From Synanceia verrucosa (Eukaryota > Chordata > Actinopteri > Perciformes > Synanceiidae): DNA of 64,000 nt. The translations under genes were made by a program, and so were the position numbers. A model generated the notes under the pieces. It saw nothing but the letters and a program-made list of their open reading frames with translations, made no database searches and was not told where the DNA came from. The stretch lies in contig CM056552.1 in the NCBI GenBank assembly GCA_029721515.1, positions 17,772,001 through 17,836,000 of the forward strand. Reading direction: 5' to 3'. Positions 49,260-62,259 of this stretch are shown here, piece after piece; the stretch's first letter is position 1; each line of letters starts with the position of its first letter.

Positions 49260-49689
49260 GACTGACCTTCGGCCAATCACAGCGCAGTAGCAACAGCACT
49301 GTGATCTTCGACCTATCACAGAGCAATTCTAGTTTGTAGCAGAACGTGGAGCGCATGAAGTGAGCAGCTTAAGTATGGTGGGCGTTAGCATGAACATGAA
49401 GTAAGTATTTCTGATTCTGCTTCTGATTCTATAACAAAGCATACACTGTTGTTGCTGCTACTTGATGTGATGCTACTGTTGCTGCTGTGTGGAGTATTGA
49501 TAAATGTAATTTATTCATTATCATTCATTAGCCCACCCACCCAAAAACACCACCAGCCATCACTGCCTTTTAGTGACCTTGACCAAACTGCTTCGGTGAC
49601 TTCTGGATTCCTATATTAGTTATTTACCAAATTAGGTGACGTTTGGCTGAAAATTGTACACTCTGGAGCGTTCAGAAAATGTGAAATCT

Positions 49690-49922
49690 CCTACACCTTA
49701 CCATGGCGTGACCTTTAATTTGACCTTGATGACCTTGAATCGGATCCAATCACCACCAAAAATGGATCAGTTTTAAGTTAGGCCACTTCTGACCAGTCCT
49801 GAAAATTTCATCAAAATCTGTCCATAACTTTTTGAGTTATTTTCCAAAACAACACATAAACAAACAAACAAACCCTGGTGATCACATAATCTCCTTGGCG
49901 GAGGTAAAAAAAAAAAAAAAAA
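49690..49922 (+). mobile_element. Retroposon 3'-end-like repeat with poly-A
   Basis: The block includes TCCTGAAAATTTCATCAAAA, TAACTTTTTGAGTTATTTTC and CTCCTTGGCGGAGGT, followed immediately by a poly-A run (49906-49922). This combination is a common 3' end of teleost LINE/SINE insertions. The 5' limit and target-site duplication could not be placed. Confidence 0.5.
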
Positions 49923-52037
49923 AGGTACTTGAATTGTTTGGATTTTTTATTGCTCAAGTAATCAAATAATAATCAGTAATTTTACTTAACTGACTTTAAA
50001 ATGATATCTAAGAACTCTGCAGTCCTAAATCGAAAAATGTAGTCTTCCAAACCATTCTTACACATACAGTAGGTTTAGATGGAAGTTTAATTTCAACCCT
50101 GCAAAGTAAACCATCACCTTGCTGGGTTTTTTTTTTGTTCTTGATTGGCTGACCCCAGGGAGCAGAGCTAATTCTTTTTTTTTTTTTTTTTTTTAAAAAG
50201 CACATGTTGTACTAATCATCTAACAAAGCTGCCTGCTTCTGAAATCTGTTCGGCTGGTAGTGTATTCAGTGAGGTACAGACGAGGAAAGCTGGGTGTCCA
50301 AAGCCATTAATCTACCCTTGATTCCTCATTTTTTCTCTTTCATTTATCTTCTCTCCCTCTCAACACATACAGTTCCTCCTAAATAGCCATATATTGAGTT
50401 CTTATACCATTATTTCCAGGGGAAATTAATGCCGGGTTGAGGTGAGATGTGAGGATTAGGCTGTGGCAGAGGATTAATCAGTCTTCCATGTCTGTAATCT
50501 GGGCAATTCCACATAGTATATAAAAAGATTGGAACACACATGAATAAAATAGTCTTCTTCAGCAAGGCAGGACAACTTGTCTTAAATAGCCTTTTGTTGC
50601 AATGCTTCTGTATATAATTTCCTTACAAAGGAGTAATTACATAATTTCCTTGTAAAATAAATATAAAAACACAATGCCAATAATTTTGACACAAGACAAA
50701 CTTCACTCAGTTCACTTAAAGGTGTCAAGGTTTAAGCTGGTGTTCCTCTACAATATATAAATTATTCTGTTATTCTGTTCTGTGGATGGAGGTTTCCTGA
50801 GACAGTGGAAGGAAGGGAAATAAGTGGACCAAAAACACACCACGGTCAGCTGACATTGCTATAAAGGTCAGTTTAGTCAGTTTAGTTGGAAGTAAAAAAG
50901 ATCCATAAAGCAAATATAAGCTGAGACACTTCTCTTTTGTCACTCCAACAAAGGCAAGATAAACCCCATGCATCATTCCCATTGTCTTTCAATCCACTGA
51001 GTGTTAATATAGCACCACATTTGGTCCAAAATATAAAAGTTCAATGCTTTGGCTACGAAGCAAAACCTACAACACTAATGACATTCGCATCAGCCTTTGC
51101 CTCAGGGTCTAGTGCAAATAAGCAAATACTATGTTACACATTAGCAGGTCAGAAAGCATTGTCATTGTGAGGATCCACAGGCCTTCATTTGGACCTTTAC
51201 CCACACTTTTCCACCCACTAACAATAACATTTTGAGTTGAGACTACTGCCATTGGACTGATTAAAAAATGTGAATATTAATGAGCCCACTTCTTTGTTGT
51301 TTAAACTACTGAGATAGCCTACATGCTGGCTTAACTTTGTCCTCTGTAAAAAGGATCATACCTTACTGTGTTGGGAACCAGGCCAATAGATAATTGCTTT
51401 GGAAATACATACTTAATTTATGAGATGATGTGCCTTGGAAATGATCCTGATTGCTTTGTAGCCTGAAGCTGTTATTTAACTGATATCAAGGTGGCTTGGG
51501 TATGTTTAAATAGGAAAGAACGTTTTCTAACTCTAGAGTGTTCTCATGCCACTCATAGTTGACAGTAAGGAGGTAGAACACGTTGGAAAATGCATCAACC
51601 TCACCAATACAGCCTGTCCAATACAATCAATGGAAGAATCAACTGTGCTCACTACCCACGGATAAATACTAATGCACTTTCACACTTCAAACTCCCCATC
51701 TAAAATTGTTTGTTTTAAAGTGACAGGAACTTTTAAAGAACCAACCAGCCAATCAGAGCCAAGTAGTAACACAGAAATATTGCTAGACAGGACGGCCGTG
51801 ACAGAGAGGAAGAAGGAGAGGGAAATAAGAGAAGAGTGCTGACAGAGAGGCAAAGCTCTCCTTTACAGATCGTCACTGACCTTGAATGGGAAAAAAAAAG
51901 CTGGAGACAGATTATCTGAGTGCATAAAGAAGACAAGTCCAACACCCCCACCAATGCCAGTCTATGGGGCCATCAGTGCTGTCTATTGTTTTCTGTCTAT
52001 CTTTGTGTCTTAACCAGTGTAACCTTACAGAAGACAT

Positions 52038-52329
52038 CCATCCATCCAGGGGAGCAGGAGCCTATCCCAGCTGTCTTAAGGTGAAAGGCAGGGTACACCC
52101 TGAACAAGTCTCCAGTTCATCACAGGACACATAGAGACAGATAACCACTCACACTCACATTCACACTTACTGACAATTAACCTAACCTGGTGAGAGGAAG
52201 CCGGAATACCCGGAGAGAACCCACGCAGACACAGAGAGAACATGCAAACATGCAAACTCCACAGAAATCGAACCTGGTACCCTCTTGCTGTGAGGCAACA
52301 ATGCTAACCACTGCACCACTGTGCCGCCC
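52038..52329 (-). mobile_element. tRNA-headed SINE-like repeat, copy 6
   Basis: Minus-strand copy whose 5' end (GGCGGCACAGTGGTGCAGTG) is at 52329 and whose tail is at 52038. It is flanked by a perfect 15-bp duplication CCTTACAGAAGACAT (52023-52037 and 52330-52344). It has internal deletions relative to copy 2. Confidence 0.93.
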
Positions 52330-54003
52330 CCTTACAGAAGACATCTTTATGTATGTCAGTTAAATATTTCTGCCATCTATCAGTCAAGCAAATGTAAACA
52401 CTGGTCAACATTCTTACCCACAAATAAAGCACAGCAATAGATGTCACCTGTAGTGTAGTATGGGAAGGCCAACATGGGCCGTACGGGATACACTAAAATG
52501 AAAACAATACACACTCTGTATTTAGACATTGCATTTAGATCTGATCAGCAGCATCCAATATATTTAACATGACATATAGACAATTCAGCAAACATTGCAG
52601 TACCCCCTTAGGCCAATCAGTGTAATTTAGAGAATGCCAGAAATGACTAATGACATGCATTATTCCCCAGAGGTGTCTTAAAATTTGATTACTTACATGC
52701 TACCTTTGTGTGTGACAGATTGATGGGCAGACAAGTCGATCTATAGTCCCTCCCCCAATATTAATGTCAGGCTAGCTATAGGTTCTACTGCCGTTTCAGT
52801 CATCTGTCTTATATGTTATGGTGGAATAGTGGTCGAAAAGTAAAACTGTACAAAACTGTCAAATAGCGTTTGCCAAAGACAAACAGCATATTTACATACA
52901 GCCACAAAGTGCGATACATCACTGCAATACAGCAGCGCCACTTGCATAAATTATTCAAATGATTAATGTGTGAAACTACACCAGAGCAGATTATGACCAT
53001 ACTATATTACCTACAATATAGAGTTCTGCTGCCAGCAAAACACAGTTATTGCACTGGAAATCTTCATCTGCATGCTACAATGACAATGTGAGTTTGAATT
53101 ATGATTTGGACAGACCTACTTCTAAATAGCACTATTTCTGTTCATCTAAAGGTAATAGAGAGATTTAAATGAGGACAGTATAACAAATAAGTAAAATATT
53201 TTATCAACGGCCATTATTACAGCCCAGTTTTGCATCCCGTCTGTCTTTTTTTCTCCAAACACAAAAAGCCAATATCCCCACTCACCATTTCAGTGAAGAG
53301 TTTCACTCATTTATCATCATATATAGCCATAAACAGGGTCTTATTTGAAATATACATTTCTGGTGCAGAAGTAGCAGAGGAAAGAGGAGAGGCACTTTTT
53401 CAGATGCTGTGCTACATCCAGCCGCTGACAATATGGAAACATTCCTCTTGCAGCACTCTGAATGGTACAGGGCATTTAAATTTAGATTAAACATCACAGT
53501 TAAGTAGACATACATAATGTGGAGCAAAGGGAGTGTGAGAATACTGATTTGAAAGAAAGAAGAGGTTCAGAAAAAAAAAATTCTGAATCCTTAATAACAA
53601 TGTGTTCGGAAACTTCAAGGATGAGAAAACAGGATCAGAAATCAGAAAATTGCTTTGCTTGTGGACAGAGGAAGAAAGAAACAGAAATACAAAACAGCCA
53701 GAGAGACATTATTAACGAGAAACAGCCACAGCTGCCAAAGCTGTTGCATGTTGCATTTCCAGAGGCTATTAGTTAGATTTTTACTTCTTCAATTTCAATC
53801 CATCAGTTAAGCATAATTTCTCAAACTTGGGCTATAGTTTGCACAGTATGTATCTCCCTCTTTCCATATTTACTGATCTGACACTTTCCACTGGTGAAAG
53901 AATTCTTGCCCTCAAAAAGTTCTTGTTGCTATGCAACTGATCTGCCTGGCACTGAGAATAATGCTAGCTCATATCGGCTACACAGAGCACAACCCTACAC
54001 ACA

Positions 54004-54007
<4 letters not shown>

Positions 54008-54040
<33 letters not shown>
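54008..54040. repeat. (CA)n microsatellite
   Basis: About 16 CA units. Confidence 0.94.
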
Positions 54041-54043
<3 letters not shown>

Positions 54044-54827
54044 GCAGCTCTTAGCATACACATCTTGTGCTTGTTTAAATAGATTGGGTTATTAAGCTAG
54101 TATGAACAAAACATCTTCAGTCTGAATTGTTTTTGAATAAATAGGCCTTTTATTGTAGGGATTTTCATTCTCCTCTGCTAAAAGCTTTAACATTTAAACA
54201 GCCCAGAACAAAATCTGTTACATAGATACAAGGTACATTGCACGATTTCTCTGACACAGCTTTACTGTCTTGGGAATGAAATGATGTGGAGGATAAATGA
54301 ATGAAAATGACAGAATAAATTATACCTATTTACAGGTAAACAGGTATTGTGGCTGCAGAAAAAAACAGCTCTGGTCACTGCCATGCCAAAATCAGAACAA
54401 GGTCAAAATATATCAGTTTGACACACCTCATAATACTGCTGATAATATAATGTCCTGATACACTTTTAGTGCCAGTTTAAAAAAAAGACCTTTGCGATTT
54501 CCTATTCTATCTGCATTCTGCTGTTTGATACAGCTGGATACCCCAGTGGAAATGAACTCAATGAGGCAAAGCTGTGTTGGTGAGCAACAGAATACAGTGG
54601 CAGTAAATGTGAAAAAAGCAAGATTAGATTCTAACTCCTTCAAGGAAGGAGAAGTGAATCAGATTAGATGACCAGGAAGCATGTGATGAAGAGTGATGGA
54701 GGCCAGAGGATAGACAAGGCTGGTTTGGGAATGGTGAGCTTCAGAGGACACACAGCCTGGGCTGCATGTTAACCAAACCTGCCTGGTTGAGATGCATTAC
54801 ACAAATAACAGACTGGCGCACACAAAG

Positions 54828-54831
<4 letters not shown>

Positions 54832-54874
<43 letters not shown>
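54832..54874. repeat. (CA)n microsatellite
   Basis: About 21 CA units. Confidence 0.95.
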
Positions 54875-54878
<4 letters not shown>

Positions 54879-54994
54879 AAGTGAGAGCAACTTGCTCACT
54901 CACTGGCTTGCCACTGCAGAGCTTTAGCCCATCTCGCTCACGGTCACACCAAGGACATCCACTCCCTTGAAACAGTACAGCACAGCTTGTCAGC

Positions 54995-55500
54995 AGAGGA
55001 GAGGAGAGGAGAGGAGAGGAGAGGAGGCGGTCCCTTTAATGATGATAATCACATGCATAAGAAAAAGAATGAGAAAAGAAAAAAGCCAGAAGGATGAAAT
55101 GATCATTATTTATCCTACAGTGTTCAAGAAAACATGCAACAACAACAATTGGAAATGTAAAGGAATTATTGGACGACTGGTGGGCACGGTGCAGGTGAAG
55201 GAGGGAAGGAGAGGAGATAAGCAGAAGGTGGTAAAAAGTAGAGAGAGAGAGGGAGGACAGGACGTCGCTGGGTAATGGAGATGAGATGTTAATGTGCCTG
55301 CTAGTGATGCACTGCAGCAAACTGAGGGAAGAAGGAGAAGCAAGAGAAGAAGGAACAGGAGGTGGTGGAGGACGGGCAGATTAGAGGAGGAATATGAAAA
55401 AGAAAAGAGGAAGAAGAGCAGGAGGAAAAAAGAAAGAAAGATGATGAGGAGATAAGCATTAGAAAAGGAGGGGAACAGAAAGGGAGGAAGAGGACATTAA
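54995..55500. repeat. Long purine-rich region with (GAGGA)n
   Basis: It begins with about six GAGGA units (54997-55025). Strongly A/G-biased sequence continues on the plus strand for about 500 bases with a few breaks. Open frames on the minus strand here are Ser/Leu/Phe-rich artefacts of this bias. Confidence 0.85.
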
Positions 55501-58500
55501 GATCTAAACTTTGATGAGGCTGATGATGCAGCAAGATGATGCTTGAATGAACTACTTAAACTGTGTGCATCTTCTGACTGTACGTTAACTGTTTGCAGTG
55601 ATCGCCCCCACACTATCCGTTTAATCACTTCAATAATTTAGTCAAACTCCGAACACACAAACTGGAATTTACAGCCACGTTCATAATGAATGTAGTGGTG
55701 AAGTACAGCCTGAGTCATGTGTCCAGGCCACATGCAGTGTTCTTGCAATATTGTCAGCATGACTCGAGCTGGTAAAACATTTCTTTCTCCCACCACTCCT
55801 GCTCGCTGTCCAATCACACAAAAAAGATCAAACAATCCCCCGAAAAAGCTTGAGACCAGGCTTCCTACACGAAGGCATCTTTGATGTTACAGTTGAACTA
55901 CTGCTGAACCTGCAGAGCAGCAAATCACCTCACATGTGGTTGATCCCGAAAGACTGACAAAAACAGGCAGAAAAAAAAATGACAGAGCAATTTCATCCAC
56001 GGCGGAACTGGGATAAAAGCAGATCAGGGGGAAAATGAAAAAACATAACCATTGCCATGAGGCAATACACCTCTGCAGATACTGCCCGACAGAAACACAC
56101 AATTTACATAGACATCCACCACAGCTTCTTGACGGGGGATATGTACAATCCAAAGAAAGCAAGCCAGTGTCGTAGATTTTCTTCTCTTTGATGAAAAGTC
56201 AGAGTGAAGCCTCGCCCTCTGTCTGTTCAGTGTGCTACTCTGTGTATCAAAAAAGAATTATGAAATATCCAACTAAGCGTTGAAACTAGAATAAGTCACC
56301 ACAAATGCCAGAGGAAAACTGTCTACTTTATTATGAAGGAAGAGATGTTTTTATACGTCTATGAAAATTCAGATTCAAAGGTTGCTAAATGCCAAAGGAA
56401 TATTTTAAGCATTTTTCTCTCTCTCTCTATTGCTTGGTACAGTATCAAAGGACCAGCTCAAAAGTGTTAAAGTCCAGCATAATGAAGACCACACTATGAA
56501 GAACCTAAATTATTGAAATGCCACGAGCATCCCTTTGGGTGACACATCTTTCATGACCTCAAAATCCTAGAGCAACATCTCACACCCCAATGAGCAATGG
56601 TTAATGCTGAAAAAGAATCAACACCAGCATGCCTTTAACATCATGGCTATATTTATCTGTAGTAGTCCAAGTACAGTGCAGAAGATATGCAGCACATGTA
56701 GCATACAGTACAAAACATGCAGGTCCAGCCCAAAGCAAGTAAGGCTTTTCATTCACAGCTTTTTGTGCAAGTATGACATAAGACATGAGGTCTTTGTAGT
56801 ATGACCAGCCTCTGAACATGCCTTTGGCTATAAGGTTTTCTTCACTTGCTAAATGTTACTCTTACACTGGGTGAGTTAAGATGAAAGACAAATGGCTGGC
56901 ATCTCACTTCAGAGGACATCCTTTAATGTGAAAAATATAATGTGAGGTAAATTACCACAGTGTAGGGTCTGACAATGAGTGGCCCTGTGGCCTCTGAACT
57001 CGGATAAAGCCAGACTATGTCATATTCATCAACCAGCCATCTTTAAATGTCTTGTTTTGTTAAAGACCCAGTGAAAAAAGTCTTCTTTCAAGGCCCACAG
57101 AATATTTTGTAATATGACTCTGAAAAGAGCTGATATATTGGAGTTCTAATCAAAAGGCTTTACGTGCAATTATCCACTAATTCTCCTATATTGAAAATCA
57201 AACAACAGTCCATGTAATTTCAAAATATTGTTTGAAACAACAAACATCTTTGTATAGACTATCTGCGAACAACACTTTAACTAATTACTTTACAGCACAA
57301 TGACAGCAATATTACATTGAATAAGGAAACATTGCACAAAGTTATTGAAGCTCTTACTCTGGTTCTAGTCTTTTGAACAAGCTAAGGTGCACACCTCTCA
57401 GTACCTTCTCTGTACTGTCTGTAAAAAAAAACTAATATGGATTTAGTTTTGTATTTGACTGTGGGTAAGATGGCAAACAAGCCATTTCTAAGTAAATTTA
57501 TTTTGTCTTTTAAGAAAAGAATGTTGGATGTTGTTTTTGGCCAAGAATATGATCGTTCAACACTTCAGGCACTGCATCGTATCACATAGTACATCACATA
57601 CTGGTTGTACCTTTTGGCTCAACAAAAGCATGCTGAACTCTAACATCAAAGAAAAGGAGGAGGCAGAAACGTATAGATACAAATACAATAAAAAGGAGGA
57701 ACGGGTGAATGAGTGAGAACAAGTCCAAGATAATATGACAGAACAAGGCCTGGCAAAACAGAGCTGGAGGCAGGAAAATAGAGGGGGAGGTGGGTAGAAG
57801 CTATGCATGCTACATTACATCCTATTCCCTACATATATGTAAGTGAGGAAAGAAAAAAATGTGATTAGATATGAAACATGACAGGAAAAGACAGAAAGAA
57901 ATATAGGTGAGAGGATGGACTGAGATCATTGAAGTGATGGAATCAATGAATAAAGGAACAGATAAAGGAATATGCAAGACGAGAAAGCCGTAAGATGAAT
58001 GGGTGAAAGGAGGTATGGAGGTTGGGTTCTCAAGATTTGCAGGAAGATTTAGGATAATTCAACATAAATATCTCTTAGTAGTGCGGAGATTGACATAACC
58101 ACAATGCCAACGTAACTTTCACTCACCAAATATGCAGAATCAATTAATCATTGTAAGTTGACCTACAACAACCTGGACAGCTATATCCTTCCAAGCTTGT
58201 TGCTATTTTCTCAGGATGGAAGATCCTCATTACGAGTGTCATTAATCCTGCCTACAAAGCCCCCCTCTCTATTATGTTTGCTCTTGCAAACATAATACTG
58301 CATAGCTTCTGAATTATTCAAATTCTTTTTTCCCTTTTTTCTTTTTTCACATTCTAACGCAAGTGTCACTGAGTCCTCACAGAATGAGAGGTTGCCTAAA
58401 ACTTGGACAAAATGCTTACTGCACAAGTCAGAGCGCCACAGTTTTCTCACGTCTTAGCGGCGATCAAAAAGTCGGTGGTTTGTCAGTCAACACCAAAAGG

Positions 58501-58694
58501 CTCCCGGAGGCAGCACCATCGGTGTGAGTGTGAGTATTTGGATTAGATCCTAATGGGCATGTTGCATAGCAGGCTCTGTCGTCAGTATATGGATGTGCAT
58601 GTGAATGCTGACGTGTAATACAGCACATGAAATGGAAAGCGCTTTAAGCGGTCAGACAATTAGCAAGGCATTGTGTAATTTTTCGGTTCAACAG

Positions 58695-58790
58695 AAGGGC
58701 TGAACAATTTCAGGAAAAGATGGAATTGCAATTTTTCTGGCAGATATTGCAATTTCAATTCCATTCACAATTTTCTTCAAATGAAGCTTC
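58695..58790. mobile_element. Possible hAT-type end fragment
   Basis: AGGGCTGAACAATTTCAGGA followed by repeated ATTGCAATTT resembles the start of a known style of fish hAT MITE. No matching right end was found in the window. Confidence 0.3.
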
Positions 58791-59096
58791 AGTTCAATAC
58801 TGATGTGTACAGTAACACTGACAAACATGACAGATAATTACATTTTACCATTACAACATTAACAGCTGTTACTCCAACGCAATGATGAAAACTAAAGGTA
58901 AGAATTGCTCCCAAATGTATCCTTGAGTGTTCCCATAGTTACCTTGAAAAAGTAATCTGATAACTGATTACTCCTTTAAAAAATAATCTAGTTACTTAAT
59001 TGATTACTTGATTTTAAACAAGATGCATTTTTAACAGTAACATCAACATCTCCAGAATCTCCTGACATTTTAAATTGAACTTGATGTCATCAATAT

Positions 59097-59131
59097 TTAT
59101 TATTATTATTGTTATTATTATTAATATTATT
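59097..59131. repeat. (ATT)n repeat
   Basis: About 11 ATT/GTT/AAT-type units. Confidence 0.85.
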
Positions 59132-61517
59132 GCTATTTTATGATTTCAACTGAATAGCTTATTTTGGTACAGCTTTGTCTTTATCACGGTAGACATAATA
59201 GACAATGGTCTGATGATGATCAACAGGAACAAGCTGCTACCAGTTCCTCTTTAGGACCCTGGGGAGTGAAAGTTTGCCTTATGGTGTGTTCACTGGAAGT
59301 CAGAACTTGGAGCTCAGATCAATGAAACCTCAAAGATCAATGTAACCTCAAAGTTTAATACAAAAGACCATGTAGCTACTATTTACGTCAGTAGCAGATA
59401 GCATGAATTCTGTGTCTGGTTGGTGAGATTAATCCAACTTTCTGAGGTGGTGATCCGACTTCACGTGGGGCTCTGATTTAAATACTGTCTTGGAACTTGG
59501 AAATTCTGACATTATTGAATACACTATTGAGTTAAACACAAACGCTATGCTCCCATTGCTGCTGGAATTACATTAAATCTGTTTTACCGGCGATGTTTGT
59601 CGTCTTATGCTGGGAAAGTGGGAGGACGGTCAGTGTCTCTATGAATCTGAAGGGGGACATGTCCCCCTGTCCATAGAGACATCTGAGCACATGAATCATT
59701 TTCACCAGACTTTTTTTTTGGCATGCATTCCTCATGCAAATGCCTTTGGTGATTTGTGCCGATAAAAGTTGGCTGTGTTTCCGCTGGATGCTGTTACAAC
59801 TTTAGCAGGACATATCGGCAGCCTCAAACCCGAAAACTCCCTCATGTCCGTCGTGCTGTTTTTCTTGTAATTTAAATCTCAAAATTACGCTTCTGGTACT
59901 GTTGAAGTAATTTCTATACACGTTAATGTTACAAAGTAGGAGGAGCAGGTTAACACCGATTGGTTAGCGTGATCTGAACACAAGTAGCAAGCCGCTTCTG
60001 ATTGGTGAGCCTCAAATCCGGATGCTTGCCCCCTGGCAACCAGCTGCAGGCCAGAGTGCGCTCTGCACTGAAGGAGGACCCCCACTGACTGAGTGCACTT
60101 AAGAGACCGCAATGACTGTAACCAGGGATGGTAGGGAGGCGGCATATACATGTAAAATAGTTGACACAACAGATCCTGGGTCAGTCAGGAGTGCTGCAAA
60201 AAAAAAAAAAAAAACACGCAGCTTTGACGATCACAGGATCGTGTTGTCTGAAATCACAGTGGAGAGTGCAAACCTAAACTGACACTCAAATGTGACAGTG
60301 GACCATCCATGAAAAAACTACTCCACATTTATCAACAAAATGGACTGTGAGGGCAAGAGAGGAAAAGAGTTTACCTTTATGTCAATGGGATAACCAGTAA
60401 GTAGGTGTGTGTGGAATAGCCCCTCCTCCACAGTTTCAACAATGGTGCATGGGCAGACATCCAGTCTTACCTCTGCAGCAGAACAGGGCCATAAGTCTCT
60501 CTCATTCTCTCTCTCACAAGCACACATATGCATCAAACATACTCTATTTCCAAGTACAAATGGCACACACTGTGAAGCACAGAAAAATGCACAAAGACTG
60601 ACCGACTGTTTTATTTAGTAATGGTCTGATTAGGAGGAATACATTATCAATATGTGACTGGCTTATGTGACTTCAGTCATAACCACTAAATTTATTGTGT
60701 TTTCTTTCCTACAAAAGCACTGTGCTCTTCACTTTAAAAGTGGAAGATAACAGTATGCCGTACTCACTCCTTGTGTCGGACAACATCACAGAGTATACAC
60801 TAAATAAGCTGCTGAGGACCAATAATGTTCAAAGTATCTAAATAATTTGTATAATTGCATTAAAGAATAAAATAAGATGAGTAAAGCAAAATTATCTAAA
60901 AAAAAAGGTAAACTAATTTCTTTTGCATTATTGACTCATTTTAATGTCACCTAGAATTTATTTTTATGAAGCAGAATCTTCCTCAGGGGCATGGCCCAAT
61001 TTATTCACACTTAATATTCAAATTATGTTAGGTCCCAGTTAATTGCAGAGTACATGTGGGAATACAGACCTGCAGTATCTCTGAAAGGCCTGTTCCTATC
61101 AGACAGACAGTACCATTTGGTTACTGCTTCAGACCTTTTGATGTCTTCTCTACTGACACACCAACACTTTTGCATTCTAAAGTTTATCATGAAAAGATAA
61201 CTGCTACTAAATTGTGCGTGGCAGACAGCGCACACTCTGTTCTGTGCTTGTTTGTCTGAATGGGTGGCCCAGTCATAGGGTTTGGACTGAGTGAGTGGCA
61301 CAGCCAAATTTATGCATCCTCACAAAATAGGTGGTTCTGGAAGGTCAAAACTGTCAAGACAAAAACTAGTCAACCATGAGACTTTCTTCATTGACTTTAG
61401 CTCAGCCTTTAATACCATCAACAAACTGTTAAACTTGGCCCCTACCTCTCCCCCTCCATCACACTCAACACTGGCTCCACTCAGGGTCGTGTATTGAGTC
61501 CTCTCCTGTACTCTCTG

Positions 61518-62230
61518 TAGAGCTGTGCGATATTACGGCATGTATATCGAAGTGCGGCATAAAAATGTTTACCGTACAATATAAGCCTCTGTTGTTTATA
61601 TATATTTTAACATGTAGCTACTTCGTTAGCTCTGTTGCTACACAAACGTTAACGTTACTCTGGTTGTAGTTTAGACACGATGTGTAAAGCACATCTCTAC
61701 GTTGGAATGACCACTGGATAATCCAAATCATGCGAGTTCAAAACATGTTAGTTGTATGAAGCATAGACATAATGGTATGAAGGCTACTGTAACTGCAGCA
61801 ATGCTACTGCTTTGTGGTAGCGTGTTTACGTCACCAACAAGGACTTGTTTGCGGCAGTTGTAGCTCAGGAGTAAACAGAGTTAAAGCAGCATGGAGGATG
61901 TCATGATGCATGTGAATGATTCCTTTGGCAAGTTATTAGCGCTTAAAACAATCTTTATTACCAGCCAAACTGCATAGTGAAAGTACAGCGCAAACATAGC
62001 CAGACTTGCTCTCAAAGTACAGTAAGCCTTCAGAATAAAAGCATACTGGGGATATAACACTGATTACACCACAGAGGAGACGGAGGAGAGCTCGATGGAA
62101 AGTGAAAATAACTTTACCAGTAACGTTACATCAGAAAAAAAAATACAATATTGAATTATATTGTTATTGGGATATAAAATTGGCTGCTATATATCGGGAT
62201 ATATAATTTTGTCCATATTGCATAGCTCTA
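61518..62230. mobile_element. hAT-type MITE, copy B (713 bp), nested in the LINE
   Basis: The termini TAGAGCTGTGCGATAT and ATATTGCATAGCTCTA are inverted repeats. The left 8 bases ACTCTCTG and right 8 bases CCTCTCTA agree at 6 of 8, suggesting an aged target duplication. The interior matches copy A (6225-6733) in the opposite orientation, with about 200 extra bases (roughly 61900-62120). Confidence 0.85.
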
Positions 62231-62259
62231 CCTCTCTACTACTCTCTACTTATAACTGT

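Noticed and set aside
55036..55534. Overlapping minus-strand frames of 77-94 codons
   Set aside because: Ser/Leu/Phe-rich translations of a purine-biased tract.
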